The notes beneath the pieces were generated by a model. The model saw only the letters and a list, made by a program, of their open reading frames with translations. It had not been told where the DNA came from and made no database searches. Of a stretch of DNA of 64,000 bases, positions 1 through 12,599 are shown piece by piece; the stretch's first letter is position 1, and the number at the start of each line of letters is the position of its first letter. The position numbers were made by a program, and so were the translations under genes. Source of the DNA: Glandiceps talaboti. Lineage: Eukaryota > Hemichordata > Enteropneusta > Spengelidae. The stretch is taken from contig NC_135558.1 of the NCBI RefSeq assembly GCF_964340395.1, forward strand, positions 8,722,501 through 8,786,500, read 5' to 3'.

Positions 1-3000
1 ATGGTTAGAAATTGGTGGTAAAAACTTATCGTCCGCAGACACGTACGTCAGTGTAGCACTGTATATATGTTGTATGATGAATCTACGCTATGTATATAAC
101 ATGGCTATACAGTTCAATCCCACCATGACACAGGACATACGGTCTGCGTTTGCTGATCGTGTACCGTGAATATATAATGAGACTAGTCGCCGTTACTCGG
201 AAAATTTCCGAAGAATACCCGAACATGAATATGGGCTCGATCTGCTGCAGTTCGCTATCTATATACATGACTTGGGCGGTCAATACAAGTAAATGGCCAG
301 CCTACTTTTAATACATTCCGGACTCATTCACCTCAACTTAACCAAGATTTGACTTACCTTCAAGGTCGTGGGATTTGTTTTCGACGAGTACCAATGACCA
401 TTACTATGTCAGTGTCATCAGGGTAAGTTACTGATTGTGAACTTGAAAGTGCAGTCCGGTCTGAAAAGACCCTTTGGTGTAAAAGGGCTTTACATTTTGT
501 TATAAAGTAGCTCTGGCTTATGAAAGACAATTTCGTTAACATTTTTGGATACATGTGAGCGTGGCGGCGTGACATGTAATTTTTGCTGACAAATGTCATG
601 CGCAATGGAAGAACTAGTTGCTCCTCCTGGCGCCTAAAGACGTTGTGCAGGTAAAAAAAGTAATTGGTAAATTGAAAATGTTGAAACAGTGCTAATATTA
701 GACGTTTGCTGTGTGTAACTTCATGCGAACTGTCCTTCAGGATTTCAAATTTGTTTGAAACATAATTTTCATGTAACGGTACCGTCATGAAGCGGGATTA
801 CTGTGCCCATCATCATACGTCCACCCCTGATATTGATATTGTAGTCCAGCGGAACTGTTCACCAATGTAGATTATTTTGCATACATCCATTTTGACGAAT
901 ATTTGCAAACAAGAATTTTCGTCTGATATTATCCGATGCCAAATTTCTTTTATAGACGTGGTGGGGAAAGGTGACATTGATTAGGGTATGATGTGTAGGC
1001 TGGTTGTTAGTTAGAAAACTGAGCTGGTGGAAAATCGATCCGATAACACTGTATTTTAGTGTCTGGGGTGTTTACGTGGTTTGTACCGCATACACGTGGT
1101 TGGCGTTTGGCCAAGTTAAACATGACTCTGATATAGCTACGTTAGACCCTATAGAAATTATCCTCTTTTTATATGCTTCGTATCGTCACGCGCTTTGCTT
1201 CGTTAGCTTTCTAGAAGGGGTAGATGAGTCTTTTTAGTAGATAATCGTTTGGGTAAATGGCGAGTCCAATTCATCGGCTCATTTTGTTTTCCACGACATA
1301 TCCCATGCTGCTAAGCATAATTATTCATGTTGCATAGAGTATAGTGCCTGAATCAAACCCCACCCCCGCCCTTAATTCCATTTCCTAATTCTGCACTTAC
1401 TGATTTTTTTTAAAGATCTAATTAAGTACACACATTCTCGTAAAATTAAAATCAGATTGTTTTTCCCGTGACATATCACCTCTTGATGCCCTGGACGGTG
1501 CTGTAAAAAGGCTGTGGTTTACGACGAAGGATGAACACACCATTCTAAATTTCAGCTGTGTATGAATAAGAGATGTTGTTGTCGAAATGTAATCATATAA
1601 GTTTGGATGAAAATGATCTACTTTATTATCGTCATTACGCATTGTAAATAGCCAGTATTCCTTTTAATGACCCCCAGTCTGTGATGCTAACTACTCCAAG
1701 TTAACATTAAATTCAGTCATTTTTAATATCTGGTAATGCATAAACATGGAACTGAACTTGCCCGCTAAAGATTACATTTAAATCGAATATTTAAGTGTAC
1801 TGCGAAAAAGAAACTGAAATGAAAAGCTCAATTGATATTGTAACTGCATAATGACGAGGTAAAATATAACTCTACACGCATTTTGTCTAAGAATATCGTT
1901 GGAAACTTTCAAGTTTGGCGAGTTGCATGTGTACAACACTTTTCCCGCCAGTTGAATCTGCCAAGTCTCAATTGAGTTTCAAAAGCATATCTCCCATATC
2001 AAGTTTTGCAGTGAATTGGTTAAAAGAGAAAAGAGACTGTTGCTTCAATTCCGTCAAATGAGTTGATCATGTAAAGACATATTTTACTTACCATTTGATT
2101 TTGATGCTGTGAGTGTCCTTTTACACAGTTTCAGTGACTCTAGATTGTAGTATTAACACGGTGTTTCCCTCTTCTCGCGGCGGAAGTGTATCGCAACATT
2201 TCTGTGTATAGCTTTATATCAATGAGATGTCATTTCTTCTTGGCTTAGTCAATCTCACATCAACGTTGACGCTTCTAGCTATTACAGTCAGCAGCAAAAT
2301 CTGCGGAGTACCTTGCGAAGGACACCGGTTACCGGTTGCTCACTGACAGAAATCAATGAATGGAAAAGAGGTTTGCAGTTTATCATGTAATCGATGGTAC
2401 ATTATATACCTACCATATATATGCACGCGCCTTAGTTATTTCAGCGTAGTCGCATATTTCGTCCCGATTGTACATTCCTGTTTTGCGACTATCCCTGTTC
2501 TTCGAATCATCCCCGTGCACATGCACTGAACTACAAAATGTTGTACTCTATCTTTCCTTTTACCCCGTCGGCGGGTAACACTCGGCTTTCACTGACTTGT
2601 AACCACATCGATGTCAAAGCTGCAGAATAACACGTTGTCGTTCAATTACCATAAATATATGGCCTAACCAATGACATTTCTCCACCACATCACGAAATTC
2701 TACCAATCAGATGTTGCCAACACGCATCTCAGAGTCTTACCTGTTGGCCTTTTGCCAATTCCACAAATACAGACAAAACATATTGCCTTTCCGACTCTTG
2801 GGCTTCGGGTCTATTGTCTTTCTTTTTTAACAAAAAGAAGAAATATAAAATCTTGAATTTCGAAAGTGCAAAGAAGTACTTTACCCGAGGTGGTGAATCA
2901 TCATAACGATATAACCACGCGGAATTGGCAGATGGACTGGGAATTTAACAGATTGTAGGTTAGTCAGTTTCGATATGAATATAGTACCCTCAGCCCCAAC

Positions 3001-4720
3001 CCACCCCTCCAAATGTATGCCATGACGATAACGTCATAAAAGTCGCCATTGATATAATTATAAGGCTCTTTAATTTCTAGTTGTGTAAATTATACACCGG
3101 CGTTTATATTCAAGTTGTCGAATGTTCTGTGTAATTCACGAGCCTAGTAAGAATCATAACACTGATGACCCCGGCTTCTAATGTTCTTAGACTAAAAATT
3201 TCACACATTTCGTTCCTGTATCCGAATCTAGAAAACCTGCACTTGTTACTATAAGTGTGGGATAGAGGGAAATTAGTCGCATTATAGAGTAGATTTTGAT
3301 GCATTCCAAGCTTAGGTTTCATCTGTATAAGAATGCTATGGCGTCATCGATGTTCAGACCAGCTGAGTCATTAAAATATCAAGATTTGACAACAGAATTT
3401 ATGACAGTATATATAGCCTCAGGCTAGATAAATTTAAATTCATTGCCTGGCATAGTTTGTGAAACGTAGTTCAGCTAAAATCATATAGGTAATCATCGTC
3501 TGTTTCTTAAAAGACAGTGTTCAATTCTTTCGATCAGATTGGTGAATTGACTTATTAATTGATAATGAATGAAACTGAGGAATGTTATCAAATATATTTT
3601 TTCTTAACTTTCTTCATGTCCGTTTTGGAAACAGTACGGTAGTTCAGTACCGTCCAGTATATTGAAACATTCCTGAGTTCAGTATCGTCATTGCATATCT
3701 GATATCCGAAGTCGATCGAACTCCTATCACCTCTCCACTATCCAAGAGAACAACTCGAAATCTCTCTCTGATTATTTGAATCATTGGCAAAATTGCCATG
3801 GTTGCTACTATCAGTGCTTGTACTACTAATTTACCTTTTTGCCTGAAACAACTAAACTAAACAAGTACATGTTTGCAATGAATTTCATAAACTTCTCACC
3901 AATTTTGATTCATTTCTTTGAAAGGAAACCGTAATGCACTGACATTAGATTTGTTCCGGGTTTACTTGTCGTGGTGCCCTGTTGTCTGGATATAAATATA
4001 AATATGCAAATGTTTGAGACCAGGGTCATCAGAAAGGTTACACATAACTATGTAATGTGCAATGCTGTATACCATAGCCTTACTACTGTGCCTGAATCTA
4101 TGTCTGTGCTGAAATCACAGAAAGATGAATGATGTGAAGTTACAGATTATATTACAGACAGACAGACTATGGTATACGTTATACAATTGAGAACAAATTC
4201 TGGTTCTGGCGTAACATATGTTATATACTCGTATATTTGCGTCAGTACCTCAGACTATAATCTCATCAAATGAAGGAAATAGAAACAGCATTCTAAAAAA
4301 AGCCACCTCGCATGTGCTGGTATATGGTGGTAATCCGCGATACGCGTTCACCACGAATTGAATTATTCCATACTACAAACTATATTAGCCACTGAAGTTT
4401 TGTGTGTCACTGAACCGATGTATTCTAGCAAAGCTTGGCAAATGGAAAATAGATTACATTTCCTATACAGAGCCTCCTTCTGAAGTGTTTGGCTAGAAAA
4501 GCGCTCACAGTTATTGGTTTATCGATCGATTTTGAACTTGCATTTATATAGTACAAAAGTTTGAAAGAAGCAACACATGTACATAGATAAACACACACCC
4601 GTTCAATGTCACGAAATGTAACAGCGATTCAAAAAATGAATATTTTGCGATATCAGGTCGTAGACGTTATAGATGATATTTCAAAGTTTTGTTCATTGCA
4701 TGAACATTTACGGTTTTTTG
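1..4720. other. Non-coding stretch, no gene recognised
   Basis: I see no domain, no convincing splice-bounded exon and no long tandem repeat here. The longest open frame is about 142 codons on the minus strand (360-788). It starts with ATG but has no recognisable motif, no signal peptide and no clear splice sites, and I treat it as chance. Short inverted arms (4067-4077 and 4167-4177) could form a weak hairpin. Confidence 0.6.
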
Positions 4721-4729
4721 AGTCCTCGT

Positions 4730-4995
4730 ATTTAGGGTTGGGGATTTTGATATTTGGACCGACAATCTCGGATCATGTGTCATTCACACATAATACATCT
4801 TCCATGAACAAAGTATTAGTACATGTATATGCTGGTAACTGTGCTCAATTTGAGTATCAAAAGTGTTACCATGTGACTTTGACGATACTAGGAAAATTAG
4901 CAGAAGTCATCAGTGTTTGTAAACATATGAGTCACCGTGACACGCCACCCACACGTTTGCTGTACATGTATTGTAAAACACTATAACATGTTTGC
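4730..4995 (+). repeat. Diverged duplicated segment, block X copy 1
   Basis: This block is recognisably the same as 6178-6440. Shared landmarks in the same order are a TTAGGG-TGGGGATTTTGA start, a 'gcagaagt-atcagtgtttg' stretch, TGAGTCACCGTGACA, and a 'tgtaaaaca' end. The two copies differ at many positions and by indels, so the duplication is old. It belongs to the array described with blocks A1-A3. A 126-codon open frame crosses it, but the frame is not kept in the other copy, so it is probably not coding. Confidence 0.6.
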
Positions 4996-5049
4996 AAACA
5001 CTGGTCACATTTGATATACATTATAGTATATTACCGTCCCAATCACATA

Positions 5050-5160
<111 letters not shown>

Positions 5161-5389
5161 CTCATGAAGATATATTGGAGAAGAACTTGTTCGCTGTAAG
5201 GTTTGTGTTCATTCATATAATTCAAATAATCTGCTGCACTTCAGGGTACAATTATAACAAGAAAAAATATGTCTTTGTTGCCCGGTGTTCTTTCTTTCGA
5301 AAATGATGTATATCAAATTAAATCCCTAACACTTGTATGTTCACGTGACGATAAATCATTGAATGGAAATGACTGCTAATTATGTGTAC

Positions 5390-6085
5390 GACTTTGTAAC
5401 GAAAATCTTACCAGAAGCAGAAACTACATTTTTATTTTATATCAGTACAAAAATTGGCCCAAAATATACGTGCAAACCCTAATGAGTCACAGGCGAGTAA
5501 AATTTTCCACCGAAAACCCTAGCATCATGGATGTGATTGTTTTCTAAGAAAGAAACCGGTTTACCAATGGTTATCAAAATAACCTTTTGTGCTATAATTA
5601 TACGTTATAAAACTAATTGTTCATGAGCAAATGACAGACAGACAGACAGACAGACAGACAAGCAGATTGGCAGACAGGCAGACAAACAGGCAGACATTTG
5701 TACTGCGGTGTTATGTAGGAACATATAATTTGAACCCATTGTGAGAAGATATAATATGAACAACTCACTCAGGCGTCTAGCCAAACGAATAAAGTCTCTA
5801 ATAAAAACGCGCATATCGTTTTTTTTTCATTCTTGAAAACAGCTGTGATTTTAACAATGAGAGTACATAATAAGTTCTGAAAATTCCCTAGGCAGGCATG
5901 TGCTTTGTGTGATGAGTCACGCGCGCCATCATTAAGACAGAGTGATAAAAATATAATAGCGTATATCCTTTGACCCACTTGCCTGCCTTCCTGTGTGACC
6001 CACTTCTCTGTGACAGTAACAAATACTTAGTCAGCACAAACCTCTCTGCGTTGAGTCATCATACATGACGAGAAAAAATCTGCGT
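5390..6085 (+). repeat. Diverged duplicated segment, block A copy 1
   Basis: This block is collinear with 7700-8355. Matching islands appear in the same order: a TGAGTCAC site followed by 'ttttccaccgaaaac' and 'tagcatcatg'; a microsatellite; a 'gaaattccc-aggca' island; 'acttagtcagca'; then 'gttgagtca-catacatgac'. A third, shorter copy lies at 11440-11610. The islands are better kept than the DNA between them. No open frame is conserved between copies, so I read it as non-coding duplicated DNA or an old element. Confidence 0.6.
5633..5697. repeat. (GACA)n microsatellite inside block A1
   Basis: Seven perfect GACA units are followed by degenerate AGCA and GGCA variants. It sits where block A2 instead has a short CACACATA run, so a simple repeat arose or was kept at the same place in both copies. 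Confidence 0.95.
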
Positions 6086-6177
6086 AAGTTGATATCAATA
6101 ATCATTTTATTCAAACGCAATCATTTTACATAATATATAGCAATATCATTTGGTATCAAAATACACATTGTTACTCA

Positions 6178-6440
6178 CTTTTAGGGTAGGGGATTTTGAG
6201 ACTGTTTCTACCGACATTCTCACAGTATGTATCATTTTCATATGTAATTCTTCCGGGAACAAAGTGGTGATATATACTGGTAGCTCTCCGCTTTCAGTTT
6301 TGAAAATTATGAAAATATTACTATTTGGCGTTGGCAATACTAGGAAAACTGGCAGAAGTTATCAGTGTTTGTAAACATGAGTCACCGTGACATGAAACCC
6401 ACGCGTTTGCAGTTAGTGTTGTAAAACATGTTTCTAAAAC
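6178..6440 (+). repeat. Diverged duplicated segment, block X copy 2
   Basis: Second copy of the block at 4730-4995, in the same orientation about 1.45 kb downstream. It keeps the TTAGGG-AGGGGATTTTGA start, the 'aggaaaactggcagaagt' and 'atcagtgtttgtaaacatga' landmarks and TGAGTCACCGTGACA. The open frames across it are not conserved between copies. Confidence 0.6.
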
Positions 6441-7690
6441 CTACTTTGATAGACATTCAGAGCTGTAACCCACGGTAGCTGCACAATAAAAGACCAAAAC
6501 AAACAATGCCTAGGGAATCACACCATCCACCCACTCATCCTTACGGACGCCAACTTTCAAAATTGTGCTTAGTTACACGCGTATTCGGTCAACATTTCAG
6601 GTTTAACCGCTGCATCTATGGTTAATGCGAGAATGAACTATTGCGTCGTTTTATCGAATCCACCGCAAACGCTGCCTTAAAATTTAGTAGATACATGAAT
6701 GAAAAAAAAAACAAGAAAATTATACTACACGAAAAAGTTAATGCAATGCAAACAGAATAGAATTCTGATAAGACCGATGGTAATATTTTACTTATTAAAT
6801 ACTTGTTTGTACTTAGACTACTGTTCCGATTACATAGTATTTTGTAATATGTGTACGTGTTTTTGTTGTTTAACTCAGGACTTGTATTTGACGTCAGAAG
6901 GAGACAACATCTCGTTTTATTCTCACAGATGTATATAACACGAGGATGCTCTTTTAGTGGAACGTGCCAAATAAAAACCATCGAGTCCAGCGACTCGTAT
7001 CGGAACTCGGCAATGGTAAATGTGAGAGTTGAAGTAACAACTGAGGTCTTATGGAGATATGTTGCACAGAACACATACCCCTTGCCTAGTACATGTTGTA
7101 TAAAGCTTGTCTTTTGTTTAACATGTTTTTCAATGACTGTTCACTATAAGTCTTTGCACACTACGTATCTCGTAGGCATTATAGTGTGATGAAATGTTGC
7201 TCTCTCACCTGCTCAGGTCAGACTGGCAGAAGGGTCACAGAGTATTACGGATGTGAAATCCGGAAAAATGCCAGTATCACTCAGGTTTGCGAGAGTTTGC
7301 TTACCAAAGTTATGAGAAGTATATCGGAGGTTAGCCTACATACTTATAGACGTATGATTTTCCGTGTAAAAGTTTTGCGCATGACACGCCACGTTATTGT
7401 ATATGTACATATGTGTGAGGATGGCAGAGTATTCATGTATGTGTGTATGTATGGGCGATTTACTTCACAGTATATAGTTAATACTGGCCACGGTGTCGCA
7501 TGAATTGCACTTCATTATGTTACAGCTGTATTTCTAACGTATAGGTCGGGTTGATCTGCTGAACTGTACAAAATTATAGTTTGTTGTCTATTGTTTTCTT
7601 TTTCGAGAAAGACGTGTAAAGAGCTTAACACTTTCATGAAGAAATTGCATGAAAATGGCCATATCTGAAAATTTCTTCTAAAGTTGAATA
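6441..7690. other. Spacer between duplicated blocks, no gene recognised
   Basis: Overlapping open frames occur on both strands (up to 150 codons on minus, 6622-7074), with no domain and no convincing splice pattern. A short 'actggcagaag' island near 7210 recalls block X, so part of this spacer may be a further decayed copy. Confidence 0.45.
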
Positions 7691-7699
7691 AGATCCTAT

Positions 7700-8355
7700 A
7701 AAGAAAACAAAACTACTTTTTCATTTTATGGCGATAACGGAAATGGGTCAAAATATAAATTAGCAAAATCCCAATGAGTCACAATGAAAATTTCCACCGA
7801 AAACTTTAGCATCATGTGATTGTTTTCCAAGAAATGAAAGGATTTATCATAATAGTTTACTTACTATGTAAAATCGATTTTTCATGAACAATTAAATAAC
7901 ACACACATACCACGTCCACACACGATATGCACACAGGCACATGTATGCCACCGCACAGGTACACTTTTAGCAGGTGATCATGATCACTAACAGTCAGAGA
8001 GTTCTGTTGTGTCTAGGACTATATCACTACTATTCGGGTAGATATTCAAATAAAAAAGTATATGATAAGGAGTATTTTCCACTGCCTAATAAAATTTTAC
8101 ATGTACATATAGGTTTGTAAGTTCTTGGTTGAAAGCAAGTGTGACTTTAACTGCGACCAAATATATTCTGGAAATTCCCAAGGCATTGCAATACGAAGTA
8201 ACAGTGCGTTAGTATGAGCCATGATGTGTGTGATACATTGTACATCTAGTAACCTTGAACATTTGACCTCATCAGCCTGGTTGCCTCATGGCAGATCGTT
8301 GTTACTTAGTCAGCATAAAGCTATCTGTTGAGTCAGCATACATGACAAAGCTATT
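7700..8355 (+). repeat. Diverged duplicated segment, block A copy 2
   Basis: Second copy of 5390-6085, offset about 2.3 kb, same orientation. It keeps TGAGTCACA with 'atttccaccgaaaac' and 'tagcatcatg', the 'gaaattcccaaggca' island, 'acttagtcagca' and 'gttgagtcagcatacatgac'. The spacer sequence has diverged much more than these islands. Confidence 0.6.
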
Positions 8356-9346
8356 TATGTCGACCGTAAGGTAATGTTTCTATTTTCCCCCTTTTTTCAA
8401 TCAGTCGAGTTTTTCTCCGAATGTCCACACGCCCATCGAATTCATACAATTCAACTGTACGCTGGTTCATTAATATCAATCTAAAACAGGTGACAAATTG
8501 AAAAGTCATGTCACGGGACATGAAATATTTGCTACGGTGAGTGAATACAGTTTGGGCAAGCTGCATGTACGTGTACACGGTGTACTCGTCCTACTTTTTC
8601 CAATGGAATTTAATGAATTGAAACACCACATAAAGGACATGCCCTCTAATATCGATATCGTAAAAAGGCAACTTTGGATTAATACTGCACATAGATACCA
8701 GAGATCTCTAAACCAGTATGTCTTGTGGGGGGGGGGGAATGTTATGTTGTTGAATTAAAAACTTTATGTGCGTCGAACATCTAAATTCCATATTTTTTGG
8801 CAATCGAGTGTATGACATTGCAGACCTTACGAATTCCAGCTGTCCAGACTTCAGTTTCAAATACCACCAAACTACCGAAAATGAAAGTATTGATCTCCAC
8901 TACCCAAAAGTCAAAAAACAGTCGTGCCGGTATGAGTGACTCAACATAGAATGATAACATAACAATACAGAATCAAGTGTTTATTGTTGGGTGTCTGAAT
9001 CACATATATTCTTGTCACGTTTTTGTGATTCGCAGTTCTTTGTGTTTGTTTGTTTGCTTGTTTGTTTGTTTTTATTATTGCCTTTGTTTTTGTTTTGTGT
9101 TTGCCTTAATTGAATCTGTTACGTGCTTTGTACGTTATCGATGAGCATTCAATAAAACCTTAATAAGACTCACTTATTGTACGTATGGTTTTCAGATCCT
9201 GAAACGACGTAAAGACATACATGTGATCTACAGACCAAAACATACGCAGGAACGCATTTCCACAACATATGTACTCTGTTATAAAGTCTGGAAGGTGTAT
9301 GGTACTAATAAGTTGGTGGTCTAAGAGTATACAACGACAAACAAGT

Positions 9347-9411
9347 CAGAGTTGACCTCGTTCCAATGGAACAAACAAACAAACAAACAACGTTATGCGA
9401 GGTCAACTCTG
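9347..9411. repeat. Short foldback with perfect 14-bp arms
   Basis: Arms cagagttgacctcg (9347-9360) and cgaggtcaactctg (9398-9411) are exact reverse complements around a 37-base loop that contains (CAAA)n. It could be a tiny foldback element or the remnant of a transposon end. Confidence 0.75.
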
Positions 9412-9916
9412 CACTACCGTAACTCTATGCATTTGAATAATTGAATGTTTTTCCGTCAATTTGAAAAAAGGAAACCTTTGTAAAATAGCAATATCAATAT
9501 CATCATTTATCAATGTAATATTTGGCTCAGTCATGCAGTCCTCCGACACCTACATTAATCTGATAAATGTGGACATTGCGCATGGCTAATTTTGGAGGCG
9601 TAATTTCCCATGTTGTATATTACTCACAATGACATGTCACAGACAAACAATGTGCGATTGCCCCAACTTACAGTCCGTTTCACCACCATAAGAGTGAACG
9701 TTTGGAAATTCCTAACCATGTCATTGACAGTGTAGATTATATAAACCATATAGTTTGACTTATCTACTGTACAGTAGCTGAGTAGGATCAGACACCGGTA
9801 GATCGAAGTAGTATACTGGGCTAGTACTGGTACCTGGAAGTCAGTCTACAATCAGGACCGCTTTGCGTCAAAGTACTCTGAGGTCATATGAATATCACGT
9901 GATCTGTCCCATAGCA

Positions 9917-10144
9917 TATATAATGCTAAGCTCGGTTTCTGAATCAAGTTAACGCTATCAAAAACTTCCATGTTGTTAAGTTATGACGTCATACTTAGTC
10001 CTATTCTGAAATACACTAGCCAAACCTTATAGACAATGTATACGACATGATGTGTCCTTGTCAGAAGTTAAACAATCGTGGAAGCTGCAAGATTTGGAAG
10101 TTTTGATAATGAGAAGTGAGAACACAAACGACAAAGATCACCAG
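9917..10144 (+). promoter_or_regulatory. Candidate promoter and first exon ending in a consensus donor
   Basis: A TATATAA box (9917-9923) is followed about 60 bases later by a perfect CRE palindrome TGACGTCA (9984-9991). Further on, CAG|GTAAGTAG matches the donor consensus with exon end at 10144. The last ATG before it (10109) opens 12 codons up to the donor, and a 19-codon upstream frame begins near 10049. I could not find a matching downstream exon, so this may be chance. It is the only stretch in the first 19 kb that looks like a gene start. Confidence 0.25.
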
Positions 10145-10384
10145 GTAAGTAGTTATTTATTCTAAATATGCACTCCCCGCGAGTAAGTAAGGAATTAGGT
10201 CGGTTTGATCTCTCCATTTAATACCCCCGTACATGTAAATGTTGTTTTTATATACATGTTTGGTATGAATTATCAACCATAATCCTCAGGCTGGTGAATA
10301 TCTAGGAAAGGGTGATATTCGGAAGACTGTATTGTTTTCCGTCTGGTTGTCTATACATAAATAACCATTTAATATACATGCGGG

Positions 10385-10410
10385 TACATAGCATATATAT
10401 ATATATATGC

Positions 10411-10491
<81 letters not shown>
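10385..10491. repeat. (TA)n microsatellite with a palindromic left end
   Basis: A palindrome flanked by tacatagc and gctatgta surrounds a short AT run at 10385-10416. It is followed by about 37 uninterrupted TA units. The palindrome should extrude as a cruciform more readily than plain TA repeats. Confidence 0.95.
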
Positions 10492-10493
<2 letters not shown>

Positions 10494-10590
10494 GCATTTG
10501 TTTTTAAAATTCAGTCACTTTGAATGCCATGATCATGTGTACGGTCTTTTGTTATTCTTTACAGAATTACTTCTAAGTATGACAAGTTGA

Positions 10591-10673
10591 TGTCTTGTTG
10601 TGACAGTGTCCTGGCTTCTGGAAAATTATAGTTAGAGATAACTTCCAGACCAGGACACCGTCACAGCAAGATG
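10591..10673. mobile_element. Foldback or MITE-like hairpin of about 80 bp
   Basis: Left arm 10591-10614 and right arm 10650-10673 pair with only a few mismatches (tgtgacagtgtcctgg against ccaggacaccgtcaca). Related 'ccagaccaggg' and 'gaccaggaccccgtca' fragments occur near 12768 and 13538, which suggests a dispersed family. No coding capacity. Confidence 0.5.
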
Positions 10674-11439
10674 TTTGATACTCCGATAAGAAGGCGAGAT
10701 TATGATAGCACAGAAATGGATCGAAGACATACATTTTCCCAAGAGTAAATGTTTATAGTTTATTCACGACCGCGGTTTCTTTTGAAAGTGGTTTGCCATT
10801 TGTGGTTTGTTAAGGACTTCACACAAGGTGCTATATGCAATTATCAAATCTCAAATTCTGCATTAGCGAGCTAGAGAGCGCCCACTTAATCTCCCACAAT
10901 GGATAGTGGTCTGAGACTTATTCTATAATTGAATTCATGAATGACTAACTCTCGAAGGCAATATTTAGAGTTTGTAGAGTAGTCCAGGAAACAAACGGTC
11001 GGGTTGAGTATTTTATCATGACAGGCGGCTCAATCCCCCCCCCCCATCCCACCTCACCCCGCCTCTTTCCTATCCGAGCCAGATGAATATATGCCTATAC
11101 ATGCCATGTAAAGTGTGTTAACACAAACTGCATGTGGTGCAAAAAATGACAGATCTAGAACTGCCGTCCGTGCGTTTTGGAGTGTTGAAGCATCAATCAC
11201 TAGACGTGTATATAATAACAGCAAAATAACACGTACGACCTGTGTGGCTGTGTGGCTGTGTGTGTCATTGCGTCTTAATTTCGTGTGTGTAAATTTGTTT
11301 TCCGCCAAACCGAATTGCCAATTTGGGATAAATAACGTTACTGTACGGAGTTGAATGAAGTGTGTTGTAATATTTCATTGTGACTTATTTTAAACCGAAG
11401 AGATGGTTGAGATTCAAATCGAAAGCTGTGAAGTTTTTA

Positions 11440-11610
11440 TTACAAAACCCAAAGATGACAGATAAAGCCCCGATGAGTCACAATGCATAGTTTCTACTGA
11501 AAAGTCTGATGAAAGGGATAAGATAATTGTGTTTCGTGACTAAGAAATATAAAGAAAATATCAAAGCTGTCAAATGTGAATGTATTGTTGCAATTTTTTA
11601 TTGTTCATGT
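11440..11610 (+). repeat. Diverged duplicated segment, block A copy 3 (partial)
   Basis: It keeps the first island of block A: GATGAGTCACAATG (TGAGTCA at 11474-11480), followed by a 'tttctactgaaaa' counterpart of the 'tttccaccgaaaa' stretch, 'gtgactaagaaat', and 'attgttcatg'. The later islands are missing or unrecognisable. Confidence 0.5.
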
Positions 11611-11716
11611 GTCACTCCAGACTAATTAAGACATTCTAGGAAATATTGGCGTTGACTAAAATAGTGGCCAATCAAACCCAAAAACTGACTGTTATTCAGC
11701 TGGTAACAAAATAGTG

Positions 11717-12078
11717 TGTGGTTCCGATTTCGCTCAGCTTGAGAACTTAGGTGGGGTAGGTAGATTATTTCATTTTGCTTCTATATATTGTTTTCATATG
11801 TGATGTGAGTGTCTAGTTTAGGTAATTATGTTTTCCGTTGAATTGTTTTCCATATGGTCTCTGTGTTATTAGTTTCTGCCCATCAGACGTACAGCCATTA
11901 CAGATTGGAAGAACAGTTTTATAATGTCTTTTTTTAAGTTGATGTCAGTTTCCACATCCACTATGTCTTGCGAGACTTCACAATTTTCGCCATTTTATTA
12001 TTTTTTTTCTCGAATACGTAAATAAATGTTTAGGGTCAGCGTGAAAAACTAGGTGGGGTCGGATAAACAGAACCAAAC
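11717..12078 (+). mobile_element. MITE-like element, family M1 copy 1
   Basis: Matches 32021-32419 along its length. Shared landmarks are a start with tgtggttcc, then 'aggtggggtaggtagatt', 'gtgagtgtctagt', 'tattattttttttctcga', a second 'ggtggggtcg', and an end with a gaacca motif. It carries no open frame. The right terminus of this copy is less perfect than in copy 2. I infer a small non-autonomous DNA element. Confidence 0.6.
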
Positions 12079-12477
12079 TTTTTTTTCGTATACCTTAGCG
12101 AGAATTGCAGTGTTATGTACACATATGGCCGGTCCTATCGTATCTGAACTCTTGACCGAGGCGTGATCGAGGGTGGGGTGATTCAGTAAAACATGTTGCA
12201 TTGTAACATTTGTTTAGTTCTGACTATCACAGCTTGCAACACTTGTTTCTAAAACAAATATTGCACTCAATTTGAGTGATATCATGACTGAATTGTTAAT
12301 CTGGTTTGCAGGAATTATTGACAAACTTGTACATTGAACAATGAGTATCCATGATGGTATTCATTTCTCATATCTAACCCCCATTTTTATCTTTTTAAAA
12401 TCTTTATGGACATAAAAGACATATAAAGGAAAGGAAAGAAGATAAATGGCAGTGGCAAGGGTGGGTGGTGGTGATAG

Positions 12478-12543
12478 TGGTGGTGGTGGTGGTGGTGGTG
12501 GTGGTGGTGGTGGTGGTGGTGGTGGTGGTGGTGGTGGTGGTGG
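12478..12543. repeat. (GGT)n microsatellite
   Basis: About 22 uninterrupted GGT units. On the minus strand this reads as polyproline within a 66-codon frame that has no other coding feature. Confidence 0.97.
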
Positions 12544-12599
12544 CGACAGCGGCGGCAGCATCGGTCTCTGATATCATGACAACTACAACTTGATATTAG

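Noticed and set aside
360-788. 142-codon minus-strand frame with an ATG start
   Set aside because: No motif, signal peptide, membrane pattern or splice context; AT-rich codon content like the surrounding DNA.
4606-4986. 126-codon plus-strand frame
   Set aside because: It overlaps duplicated block X, and the reading frame is not preserved in the second copy at 6178-6440.
6622-7074. 150-codon minus frame with a hydrophobic stretch
   Set aside because: No domain or splice support, and two plus-strand frames overlap it equally well; most likely chance.
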